NCBI GenBank assembly: GCA_951394045.1
Contig: OX595996.1
Location: 496,001 to 560,000 of the forward strand
Direction: 5' to 3'
From: Nitzschia sp. DOCU1
Lineage: Eukaryota > Bacillariophyta > Bacillariophyceae > Bacillariales > Bacillariaceae
Length of the DNA: 64,000 nt
Each line of letters opens with the position of its first letter. Within the stretch, counting starts at the first letter, position 1. Below the pieces are notes generated by a model. The model was not told the DNA's origin. It worked only from the letters and a program-made list of their open reading frames with translations, and searched no databases. Below are positions 8,879 through 19,013 of the stretch, piece by piece. Both the position numbers and the translations under genes were made by a program.

Positions 8879-10883
8879 ATGAGAAGAAGCTTACTCCGGG
8901 CTTTGTTGATCCTCGTGCCGCTCCACGGGGCAATCGCGGATAAAAACACCGACTTGTCTAGAGTTGCGGGGATCGAAGGTGACAGAAACGAAGGCCTCAC
9001 GAGCCACAACTCGCGGAGGACGAGGGCACGGTGGAGCCCATCAACGGATCCCCCAAGTGAATCGGGTGAATCTGAGACTGTCATCTTTGAGAGGATCAGA
9101 GCCATTCCAATACTCCCCTCCGTTAACCGCTGGAACAGTAATAACGAGGCCAAAGCTGCCTCCTCCTCCTCTGCCTCGGATTACGAATTGACTTCAAGCG
9201 TTACTGGGCGGGGACTGGTGGGGGTTTGGTTTCAAGTGAAAAAACAGGGGGAAGACTATGTCACGTATGAGAGTTATCGTACGCCCGGTCTAGCAGGTCG
9301 AATCAACTACGTTGTCACTCTCTACAATCTCGAGAAGGGAACTTATATCTGGCGAGTACGAGCCGGATTTGGTTACATCAACACCGAATACATATACTCG
9401 GATGAACAAACGCTCTATGTTGAGGGTACGTCAAAATTTTGTTGTGTGATTTAAATGTCGTGGTCGCAGAGTAGCGAGTCGCCTCATGCTTGTCATGTTA
9501 CCCTTTTTGGTTTTATCTACAGTCGGGGCATCACCCATACCAGAACCTACGAACCGTCCGACTCCGCCACCAGCTCCAACAGAAGCCCCTCGTGGTGGTG
9601 GCGGCAGTGAACCACTGCCGGATCCCACTTTGGCACCTACTGATTCTCCCACGGAATCTCTCACTGATCCTCCGATGGCATCTCCCACCGACATTCCTGC
9701 AGGCAGTCCGGTTGGAGGTATCAAATATGGCCTTCAGGACGATTGTAATACGGTCGACACGTCCAAGTTCAACATTTGTCTAGACTTGAAGAGTGATAGT
9801 GGAAAATATGAACCATGGATGGATGCATTTGCGATTGCCCGGGACCGATGGGAATCCATCATCACTGACGATGGGGATCCTCCCGTGGACCCTCGTGGTT
9901 CTTTTTTGGCAGATGACGTTGCTACAGAATTGCCGAGATTGGTCGACGATCTTTACGTCTCTGGGGTGGTGGTACCTCTTGATGGCCCGGGGTTGATCTT
10001 GGGCATGGCAGGACCGACAGTCCTTAAGGAGACGGCCGACGGCAAGGTGCGGCCAATTGGAGGAATAATGAAATTTGATAGTGAAGACATTGCCTTTTTG
10101 GATGAAGAGGATTGGAGAGCTGTCATCCTTCACGAGGTAAGTACTGTCTGTCTACAGTCAATCAGCGTACCGATGCCTTTTCCCACCTCATCGTGCTTGC
10201 ACTCTGCCGTTCAATCTCTATCTTTGAATGTTCAGTTGGGCCACGTTCTGGGCATCGGTACTTTATGGGACTTCAATGGTCTCCACGCAGGAGGGTCCAG
10301 CTCAGATTATTATTCGGGAACTTTGGCGCAGGCAGAGTGGACGAAATTATGTCCAGGTGGTCGCCTTCCAATCGAAACGGATGGTGGTGAAGGAACCGCT
10401 GGTGGACATTGGGATGAACAATGCCTTAGTGGGGAGCTCATGACTGGCTATCTATCTCCAGGCTCTATTGAGATGTCGCGTATAACTATTGCGTCTCTGG
10501 CAGATATGGGTTACGGCGTTTCGTTTGCAGGAGCAGACTCATACACAGTGGACGATCTGGGCGATTGCGGTAGTTATTGCCCGAACCAGCGGCGTTTGTT
10601 CCGGGGAGGGCCTTTGTACGATAAGAGAAACGAAAAGGTCAGCGACCCTGGCCACCAGGAAATACTCAGGGCTGCTGCAATTGAGTTTCAACGTCAACGA
10701 ATGCATGCCCCTACCAATCTTCCGAAAGGCGTGACGTATCTTGCGGCGGAAAGACTGAGCTTTTTCATTCGCGATTTTGATGGTAAGGTAAAGGAAGAAA
10801 CCGTGACGTATGACGAGGTAAAGGATCACATGGCAGAGAACAATATCTTTCACCACGAAGACGAGGGAGATGGGAAGAAGTAG
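8879..10883 (+). CDS. Secreted leishmanolysin-like (M8-type) metalloprotease, copy 2
   Basis: Three exons: 8879-9425, 9523-10136 and 10236-10883, with introns of 97 and 99 bp; 602 residues. A signal peptide (about 1-20) opens the protein, followed by a Ser-rich region and a beta-sandwich-like domain (about 105-183) unlike that of copy 1. A long Pro/Thr/Ser linker (PEPTNRPTPPPAPTEAP) leads to the protease domain: HELGH at 386-390, GTAGGH445WDE and ELMTGY with Met456. The C-terminal regions of copies 1 and 2 align clearly (for example KEETV). The second intron falls exactly between His-Glu and Leu of HELGH. It is 99 bp and stop-free, so the unspliced frame stays open and would insert 33 residues into the zinc motif. 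The role is likely an extracellular zinc protease, with catalytic residues present. The domain before the linker suggests a different target from copy 1 (inference). Confidence 0.85.
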
Positions 10884-10943
10884 GGTGGTCTTCATAGCTA
10901 AAAAATGAAAGTGGAGATTGATAACTCTTCCGTTTTCACTCTA

Positions 10944-11657
10944 TTAGTTGGCAGTTGCCGGGTCAAACTTATTTATCAGTTGCTGGACTTGTTCTTCACT
11001 TAGTTCCACCCAAATTTCATTGCGGCGGAACATAGGCAGAGTGAAGGGCGGGTTGTAGCCCCAATATTGGTAATGGCCAAGAACGTAGTCGACTGACATG
11101 GAATCCAGCCCGTCGGCGGTCAGTTGCACTGCTAATGCAGCTGCCATCTCGCGATTGGTGGCCTCTGATATGGAGCCGCTGAATCGGTGAACGACGCCGG
11201 TTTGCGGAGGAATTTCTTCAATGTGAATATCTGGGTTGGTCGGTTTAGGAATCTTGCTCATTTCGTCAAATTCTGCAGGGAGCATGAATTTCATAATCTT
11301 GCGTCCGTCGTCACTTATCTCGGTTACGACAGGCGCCGTCATTTCAATCTTGCTTCCTTCGTTCTCCATGACGACTGGTGCAGTCATGCTGATGGGCTGT
11401 TGCCCTTCATTCTCTGGTGTTCCAAAGACTCCAATATACCTTGCCAGTGCTCGGAACGGGGTGCCTGTATCTTCATCCGTACCATAGTGGACTTCAGCAG
11501 CGAAACGCTCCCCGTATTTTCGAAGTTCATACGATGTCTTGACGTGTCGCCCAGCACGCTCTAACAGTACCTCGAACGCTGGTTCGGCCACTGTTTCCTT
11601 TCCAAAAACTGATCCCATGATGCGATATGATGATTGAAGCGTCCTGCGTATTGTCAT
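10944..11657 (-). CDS. SOUL heme-binding family protein
   Basis: 237 residues from the ATG at 11657. The frame stays open upstream but without another ATG. A second ATG at 11618 gives MGSVFGKE, with Gly2 suited to N-myristoylation, and may be the real start. Family hallmarks are the FEVLLERAGRHVKTSYELRKY opening, FRALARYIGVFG, the doubled MTAPVV segments and the C-terminal YNPPFTLPMFRRNEIWV. SOUL/HBP proteins bind heme or tetrapyrroles in cytosol or plastid. Whether this one keeps heme binding cannot be read from sequence, since the family lacks a strictly conserved ligand. It lies tail-to-tail with protease copy 2, only 60 bp between stops. Confidence 0.88.
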   Translation of the reverse strand: MTIRRTLQSSYRIMGSVFGKETVAEPAFEVLLERAGRHVKTSYELRKYGERFAAEVHYGTDEDTGTPFRALARYIGVFGTPENEGQQPISMTAPVVMENEGSKIEMTAPVVTEISDDGRKIMKFMLPAEFDEMSKIPKPTNPDIHIEEIPPQTGVVHRFSGSISEATNREMAAALAVQLTADGLDSMSVDYVLGHYQYWGYNPPFTLPMFRRNEIWVELSEEQVQQLINKFDPATAN

Positions 11658-11947
11658 GAAATCCGTTTTTAATGCAATAGAGAGCGGCGGTGGTGGAATT
11701 ACACTCTTCCGAGAAACCAAGAGACATCGTGATAGATGACGTGGTGGTCGTGCGTGTGGGGCGAAATGAAACGGTGGAAAGGTGACTCAGTCATGGATGA
11801 CTCATCTGACTACTTTCTTCTTGGGAGGCGTCATGAAGAATGCATGGGAATGGTCCTAAGGTGCGTAACACGTAGTAAAGGATAAACTAGTAATCGGTAG
11901 TCTAGAGCGGGAAGCATTCATTGACAACAAGAATAACATCCTGTAAA

Positions 11948-13039
11948 CTACTCTTCTCCTACTAGCCCACCAATCGCGAGTTGCATGAGTGTGTCAAACG
12001 ACTCATGTGGGTCATTCGCATAAAAGACCAACTCCATTACACGAGCCTCCAAATCTGATCGATCCGTCTCAATCGTATCTGGCCGCTCGTACCACGCCGG
12101 TGCTCTCCTAGGCATGCAACTCTTGGAGGGAACTACATCCATCAGTGTGCTCACGTCTTCCTCTTCCCCTATCACGCTGCGGGCACGTCCTCTGGGGACA
12201 TGGGCGAGATGATCAGTCGGATTTTCCGTCCCACGGAAGTTTCCGCGGCTTTGGTAGGGATCAAAACATTCTTCTCTGTGATTCTTCTCCGTAGCCTTGT
12301 CTGGCTGACGGCCACCACAAAGCGACACATCTGGAGGGTCCTCAGGATTCTCTCTAACGCAGACAAGGCTGTCCAACTTGGTTACTCCCGCTTCCTCATT
12401 CTCAGGGCAAGGAGGGGGCGTAGGGCGTGTTGGTTTCGGAGACTGGGACCGGTCCTGTGGCGCCAATTGTCTGACAAGCGGCCTCGCTGTTTTGGCCTTG
12501 AAGCCGAAACAAAATAGTCGTTTGGGATGCAGGATGGGTGGGGCCGAGCTTGTCATACTAATGTCGATGGTTTCACCGGCTGTTTCACTAGAAATAGATG
12601 GTCTCCGTCTTGTGACGGCGGGAGCATCAAGTTCTTGTTGAGCCATATTATTGCTCTTGGTGACTTCGGGTCGTGGCTGGTGAGGAAAGGGTTCTCGGAT
12701 GGGCACGTTGGCTACCTCCTCTATTTGTTCTTCTTGTCGCTGGAGTGCCAAAGTTCTTTCTCGTTGCTCCACCCTCCGCCGCTTGATATCCTCCAGCCGC
12801 CTTCGCAATTCCGCAATTTCGTCGTATGGCGAAGGTTCCACCTTTTGTGGTGATGACATGGGGAGATTTCCCACAGGCTCCAGTGCCGAATGTCGGAATT
12901 CTCTGGGAAGGCCTGATGCTGAAACCGACGAGAAGCTCAATGGGAACAAGAAGATCCGAGGCTCCTCGACATCGCTGCTATTAATCGACAAGGGAGTACT
13001 GTAAGGATCAAAGGCAGCCAGCGCCATGGTGGATTGCAT
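11948..13039 (-). CDS. Unknown Pro/Ser/Arg-rich protein with a short coiled coil
   Basis: 363 residues, ATG at 13039 (an alternative in-frame ATG is at 13027), stop at 11948. No known domain is recognised. A charged helical segment at about residues 73-112 (YDEIAELRRRLEDIKRRR) should form a coiled coil. The middle is Pro/Ser/Thr-rich and disordered. A short KRLFCFGFKAKT segment and a conserved-looking acidic C-terminus (VMELVFYANDPHESFDTLM) follow. It shares a 485-bp divergent spacer with the SET gene. Long single frame and biased codon use support a real gene; the function is unknown. Confidence 0.65.
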   Translation of the reverse strand: MQSTMALAAFDPYSTPLSINSSDVEEPRIFLFPLSFSSVSASGLPREFRHSALEPVGNLPMSSPQKVEPSPYDEIAELRRRLEDIKRRRVEQRERTLALQRQEEQIEEVANVPIREPFPHQPRPEVTKSNNMAQQELDAPAVTRRRPSISSETAGETIDISMTSSAPPILHPKRLFCFGFKAKTARPLVRQLAPQDRSQSPKPTRPTPPPCPENEEAGVTKLDSLVCVRENPEDPPDVSLCGGRQPDKATEKNHREECFDPYQSRGNFRGTENPTDHLAHVPRGRARSVIGEEEDVSTLMDVVPSKSCMPRRAPAWYERPDTIETDRSDLEARVMELVFYANDPHESFDTLMQLAIGGLVGEE

Positions 13040-13524
13040 TCTATTTGTTGCAGTTTCTTGATCTCAGTAGCTGCGAGTATTGGTGTTGTGGATGCTGCCC
13101 TGCGATATCGTCCAATCCGTTGTGAACGTCGCAATCACTTTTCATCACCGTCAACTCGGGAAAAATTGGCCATTTGATCAGGCGCGCGCGAATTTTGGTT
13201 ATTAATAGAATATTTCAATATTCATATCTGTAGGCTCTATTTGGATTCTTGGACGGGATCACCATTAAGCAAGAATAAATGCTGGCCTAGCAAATCTTAA
13301 ATCCCGTAAAAATGATCCTAAGAAAAATGGCGCGAAAGTAGCCAGCCGGCTCACATCTCGTCGAGAGTTCATGCCGACGAACAGAAAGTCTGATAGTAGA
13401 GACTCCGAGAGCCTCGTAGCAGCAAGAAAGATGGGAGCGCCATGGGATTGCTTGGAGGACCCGCACAACAACCGCTTCCAAAACACACTGCCTGATGAGA
13501 ATCGTCTGGTTTGGCGCATAGGGA
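13040..13524. promoter_or_regulatory. Divergent promoter region between the unknown gene and SET gene
   Basis: 485 bp between two start codons on opposite strands, presumably carrying both promoters. A run of AT-rich sequence (about 13195-13225) is the only visible feature. No transcription start can be assigned. Confidence 0.4.
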
Positions 13525-14514
13525 ATGGTTGAGGATGATTGCAGTGAGAATGACGAAGAGGACATTGCCGCTGGCGAGGAAATTATGTTTGGCTTGAATT
13601 TTGCCTCCATCGGCGGAGGATCTTGCAACTTTGAAGATGCCAGCAATTCTGGGCACCCCTCCATTGTGCCAGCGGGTGATTCTCTGCTTTGCTCTGTGGT
13701 GAGAGGCCTTTGTGGATATCATGAGGGTGAAGACTCTATCGCGGTAACCGATGCCGACTTTACAAAGCTCTTTGAATGGGCCAGCCATCAAGGTGCCGCA
13801 TTGGAGGGAATGGAATGCCGGACTGATTCCTACGGAGGCCGTGGCTTGTTCGCGACCCGGAAATTTCAGATGGACGGTGTGATTGCAATGTTACCTCGAT
13901 CGCTTAGATGGGGACAGTCCCACGCTTGTCAATTGCTTGCCTTGCCCAAGTCCACACCTGACTTGACTGCTTTGACCCTCCTCATTCTTCATTTGCGTCG
14001 AGAGAATCACGTCTACGCCAGGTGCCTTCCGCGACAAGAGCATTTCACAAATGCGATGCTGATGTCCAAAGATGCCGAGGCTTCATGGGGACGAATAGGT
14101 CAGAGTTATGTCCACGCGATTAGGCGAGTTCGTTCGATAGCAGAAGGTTGTCAAGGTTACATTCGTCGTGTGATATTGGAAGAAGACGACGGAGCACTTG
14201 GCGCTCCCTTCAGCCCAATTCTTCTCTGGGCAATCGCAATTGTCAAGTCTAGAACTCATGCGTTTGGATCCAAGCGTGGCTACTGGTTGACGCCCGTCCT
14301 CGACCTGGTCAACCACTCTCAAAAGCCGAACGCGGCGCTAATTGGAGGCGATCAAGGCCAGCTGCTACTTCAAGCTCTTCGTCCAATCACAGACGGAGAG
14401 GAGATCACTATCGACTATCAAGTGGACGATGACTCTATGCTAGTTGCCAACTATGGGTTTTCACTAATTCACATAACTAGTACGTCAAGTAATCCGAGCA
14501 CAGCGTGCTCTTAA
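13525..14514 (+). CDS. SET-domain protein, LSMT/SETD3-6-like lysine methyltransferase
   Basis: 329 residues, ATG at 13525. An acidic N-terminus precedes a split SET domain: GGRGLFATRKFQMDGVIAMLP (N-flank, AdoMet-binding GxG region), a helical insert (iSET) of about 100 residues, then PVLDLVNHSQKPNA with the N-H-S core, and GEEITIDYQVDDDSMLVANYGF carrying the catalytic-pocket Tyr. This layout matches the Rubisco-LSMT/SETD3/SETD6 class that methylates non-histone proteins. The C-terminal Rubis-subs-bind domain normally following is missing: the protein ends about 16 residues after NYGF. It is therefore short for the class, or a further exon has been missed. It lies tail-to-tail with the ABC transporter gene (34 bp between stops), which leaves little room for more exons. 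Confidence 0.82.
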   Translation: MVEDDCSENDEEDIAAGEEIMFGLNFASIGGGSCNFEDASNSGHPSIVPAGDSLLCSVVRGLCGYHEGEDSIAVTDADFTKLFEWASHQGAALEGMECRTDSYGGRGLFATRKFQMDGVIAMLPRSLRWGQSHACQLLALPKSTPDLTALTLLILHLRRENHVYARCLPRQEHFTNAMLMSKDAEASWGRIGQSYVHAIRRVRSIAEGCQGYIRRVILEEDDGALGAPFSPILLWAIAIVKSRTHAFGSKRGYWLTPVLDLVNHSQKPNAALIGGDQGQLLLQALRPITDGEEITIDYQVDDDSMLVANYGFSLIHITSTSSNPSTACS

Positions 14515-14548
14515 TGAATACATCTCGCCAACACACCGTTCATTCCTT

Positions 14549-17500
14549 TTAAACGGACGCGACTTCTTCGCTATTGTCCTCTATACTGCCGTCCAGCTTT
14601 CCTTCGATGTTATGTTTGCCTTTCCCTTTGAAACCATCCTTGCTCAGCGGATCAATGGCGCTCTCGCGGTCAATCAACTTAAAGATACGGTCGGCCGCCA
14701 GTTTCGCTTTCTTGCTGTCGGTGGCCCCTTCGAGCGCGACGGTCAAGCCGTACAGCGAGAAGAAAAGACCGAACATAGAAATGATGAAATCACGGAATGA
14801 ATACTTGTCGGGGTGTTGTTGAAGCAGCCAGGCTCCAAACCAAAACATGAGACCCAAGCCCCAGAATTGAAAGAATTGCCCAAGCCCAAAGCCAGAGCCC
14901 CTTAGGAAATGGTTTAGCATGGGTCTGGGATTTTCGGCTGCCAAAGCCTTGGCGTATTCCTGAAGTTTAGTCTCTTCGAGCGTCAGCGAGGCTACCGTGC
15001 GAATGTTGAGCAAGCTCTCAATGATGATGCCTCCGGGAGAGTGCTCGTCTTCCAGCAGATCGCCATCATCGCCGTCGTCTTCGCCGGTAACATACATCTT
15101 CATCTCCATTTCGGCGCCGAATCCCAAAAACGGCAAGATTCCAAGGAAGAGCAACGCAAAGGGCCTGTATTGGGCAAGTGGCAGAAGGCATAAGTTCAGT
15201 CCGTCGGGATGGTCGTCGAATGACTCAGAGATACTTACCACATGTAGACAAAACCAATAATTAGGCCAACAACGACGCTGGACACATTGATGACAAGAGT
15301 TCGGATCGGCTCTCCGCTAAAGGAATGGATCAAGGCGGCATCGTCCTGCAATTGAGTTGTCAACTTGCCAGCCGGTTTGGAATCAAAGAAGCCCACTTCT
15401 TGGCGAATCAAAGACGAGTATGCCCGGTCTCGCACCCGCTTGTTCATTCGTTCAGTAGCCGTTCCAAATCCATAAAATAGAACCACATACCCGAGCATGC
15501 AGGCAACAATAGTTCCCACCGAAGCATAAGAAATGTTGTTTGCAAGATTCTTCATATCATCGGCGACGTCGTTATGGTAGGCTTTGCACTCGGGCCCAGT
15601 ACCTCCAGTCACAAGGTCACATGGAAGGACAGGCGTGAACATCAATTCGATTAAGTAGGCAAAGAGAAAGCCCCAGGCCGGAAATACGGCACCGGTGAGA
15701 ATTGCGCCGAGACTACCAATCAAGAAGAGAATTCCGTCTCCTCTTGCAAGTTGCCTGGCTCTTGCAGCGTTCCGCTTCTCCCGCTCTTTGTCAATCGCTT
15801 TCAATTCTTCCTCTTCCATCTCGATCTTTTCCTTCTTGGCCCGCTTCTCTTTCTTCAATTCTTCAATCTTTTCCTTCAAATCACGCTTCTGAGTGTCTTC
15901 CTCGTTCTTGCCCTCGTTCTCCCCTTCATCCGAGGGAAGGATTCCATCCAGATTTTGAAAGGCTTGCAGCCGACGGAAATGCCCGTTCTCTTTGGCCATC
16001 AGTTCATCATAAGAACCGATTTCCTTGATTTTTCCGTCATACACAACGGCGATCCGATCGGCATTCCGAATAGTACTGAGGCGGTGGGCAATTACGATTG
16101 TCGTTTGGTGCTCCATGCCCATTATCTTGTCCAAGGCCTCTTGCACCGCTTTCTCGGATTCGCTATCCAAGGCTTGAAATCAAGAAAATCCGAAAATTAG
16201 ACACCTGACAACAAATCAATCAAACTGCCCAATCAAAACACTTACCAGAAGTTGCTTCGTCCAAGAGAAGTAGTCGCGGTCGGCGTAGGAGCACTCGAGC
16301 AATACATATACGCTGCTTTTGCCCACCGGATACTTGGGTGCCGCCTTCGCCCACTTGCGTATTGTATCCGTCCGGAAACGTCATGATGAAGTCGTGAGCG
16401 TTGGCGTCCTTGGCAGCTTGTTCAATTTGCTCTTGTGTAACGTTTGTCAAGCCGAAACGAATGTTCTCTGCAATTGTAAGGTCAAAGAGCGTGGGCTCTT
16501 GACTCACCAAGCCAATTTGATCGCGCAGCCAATGGGGTTCACACGTACGAAGATCCACACCTTCCAACTCAACGCTTCCTTCGTCGGGGTCATAAAATCG
16601 TTCAATTAACTGGATGACAGTAGATTTACCATGTCCGGAAGGTCCACAAATAGCAAGAGTCTCTCCGCGGCGAACAGACAAATTGAAATCACTGAGGACC
16701 GTCGAGTCGAGACGAGTTGGATATGCAAAGCGGACATTTCGGAACCTCAAGACGGGTTTTTCTTCTTCCATTTCATCGCTTGATGATGTCTCTGGCCCAC
16801 TAGAGCTTTCCCGTGACGGCTCTGACTTGGCACCATTCTTGCGACTCTCAGATTCCGGCCCAGCATCTGGATTTTGCTGGGCATGAATCAGTGCTTCATA
16901 TTTTCCATGCTTTTTCATCAATTCCTCGTGGGATCCCATCTCCACCAGCTTTCCATTCTCCATTACCGCGATGATATCAGCATTTCGAATCGTACTGAGG
17001 CGATGCGCAATGACAATTGTGGTCAGGTTGGTGGATTCGAGAAGCTTGTCAATAGCGCTCTGGACAACTCGCTCTGATTCACTATCCAACGCACTAGTGG
17101 CTTCGTCTAAAATCAGAATTTTGGGTTTCTTGATGACCGTTCTAGCGATTGCGATTCGCTGCTTTTGACCTATAGAAAGTGAAAGATTGAAATGAGGACT
17201 TCCAACACTTGGAGCAAAGAAAGACGACGAGACGCACGTACCTCCGCTAAGCTTCGCGCCCTTATCACCCACTTGGGTATTGTAACCGTCGGGAAAGTCG
17301 GAGATAAAATCATAGGCATTAGCTACTTTGGCAGCCTGCTCGATTTGCTCCATCGTGGCTCCACCGGGTAAACCATAGGCAATGTTCTCGCGAATACTTG
17401 CCGCAAATAGCGCCGGCTCCTGGCTTACCAGCCCAATATTTTGGCGCAGCCATGCCACGTTCAAGTCTTTCAGATTGTGGCCGTCCAACGTGATAGAACC

Positions 17501-19013
17501 TCCTGTTGGATCGTAAAATCGTTCCACCAGCTGCGCAATTGTACTCTTTCCACTTCCTGAAGAGCCAACAAGAGCCACAGTCTTTCCAGCAGGAATCTTG
17601 AGACAAAAGTCTTCGAATACTTTTGCTTCCATCCGCGTTGGATAGGAAAATGCAACATTCTTAAACTCGATTGTTCCTTTTATTTTCTTGTTTTTCTTTC
17701 CAGTGGTAGAAGACGAGTCGATGGCGTAATTAGGCAAGTTGGTAGCCATGCCCGCGTTGGCCTGGCCCACGTGTCGACGCACTGGGGAACCCTCATCTTC
17801 TTGAGCTGTCCCTGTCATCGCACTAGCTGCATCATCGATCCCCACCTTGCGATCCATAACTTGCAGGGCGAGAAAGCATGCCGTTCTTGCCTCTGTGATA
17901 GCTTCCAGAGTCGTACTGATCTGTGGAAGCACCGAAGCCGCAAAGAAAATGCCAAACATGGCACCAAAAATGTCGACTCCTGACGGATTACATGTCGGAA
18001 CATCTGGCACAGCTCCCGAAGGGTCGCACCCTACGTTCCGTACTTGATCGTAGAGGAGAAAACCACCAAAGAGAGGAACCACAATGGACGAAAGCAAGAA
18101 CGACGCCATTACCGAGCCGCTGGCCAATCCTAACCAATGAACTTGACTCACAGCTTGACGATACGCCAAGGCCGTGCCCCTCTGAAATTTGTCGATCATA
18201 CTCTGCGCTCCGTTCAGGGAAAGAATTGTTCGGATAGAAGTTACCGTGGTATAAACGATAGCGCCAGCTTCCGCGTAGCTCGCATTCCTTCTCTGACTCT
18301 GTGAGGTAGTCATTTTGACGACAAACCAGCCACTAACAGCCATAAAAGGAACGGTCATCAAGACTACCAAACTGGTTTGCCATGACGAATAAAATGCATA
18401 AATCATTCCCCCCAGAAACGTCGCCACGAATTGAAAAAACAAGCCCAATTTATTGCCCACACCCCGTTGGAACTTGGCGGCATTCGTAGATATCGTTGTC
18501 GCTGCACCAGAGACATCTTGAATGTCAAAATATGCCAAATCTTGTCGTAGTAGTGCTTGATACCACTTGGTCTTGAGATCCACTGCCATTTGCAATGCGG
18601 CCGTCTGCAAAAGGGTGCTGTAGATGGACAAGGTACAAAATGCCAGCGATCTATAGAAGGAAGTTGGGCATTGAGCTTTCTTTTACCGAACAGACAAAGT
18701 AGATCTCGACCACCAAAATAACTTACCCTAGAACTAAAAAGGCAAACGCCAATTCCTTGACATTTGCTAGGAAATCTGCACTGGTTGGATCCGCCGAAAG
18801 ATCTTGAAAGGATCTGGCAAAGTACCAAATCATAAACGGACCCAATGCTCCAGCAACAATGGCAACGATGATTCCAGCAGCCATTAACAATTTCGTTTGA
18901 GGTCCATTTCCAAAGGACAATACTTCTTGAAACGACGCTAATTCTATCGGTGCCCGCGCCGGTGGATCTGCAGAATTTCCATTGCTTCCGCTTTTCTCAT
19001 TCGGCTCGACCAT
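14549..19013 (-). CDS. ABCB-type ABC transporter with permuted domain order TMD1-NBD1-NBD2-TMD2
   Basis: Five exons (minus): 19013-18727, 18650-17242, 17169-16246, 16172-15239 and 15164-14549. The introns are 72-76 bp, all GT-AG with consistent phases; 1389 residues. TMD1 spans about 35-345. NBD1 has Walker A GSSGSGKS (458-465), signature LSGGQ (563-567), Walker B ILILDE (583-588) and the H-loop His (621). A short Ser/Glu linker leads straight into NBD2: GPSGHGKS (741-748), VSGGQ (845-849), LLLLDE (865-870), H903. A Lys/Glu-rich coiled linker (960-1013) then leads to TMD2 (about 1015-1330). The protein ends after the usual TMD-to-NBD connector without a third NBD. Full ABCB exporters alternate TMD-NBD-TMD-NBD, so the order is unusual. 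Both ATP sites look intact. The likely role is multidrug/lipid-type export at a membrane; the substrate is unknown. Intron 2 is 72 bp, stop-free and splits the LSGGQ motif. Confidence 0.9.

Noticed and set aside
11187..11564. Frames antisense to the SOUL gene
   Set aside because: Shadow of the coding strand; no independent features.
12200..13004. Plus-strand frames opposite the 363-residue unknown protein
   Set aside because: Cys/Trp/Ser-rich translations without domains; the minus strand frame is the longer, less odd one.
17771..18237. Short plus-strand frames within the ABC transporter
   Set aside because: Antisense to conserved TMD1 and NBD1 coding sequence.
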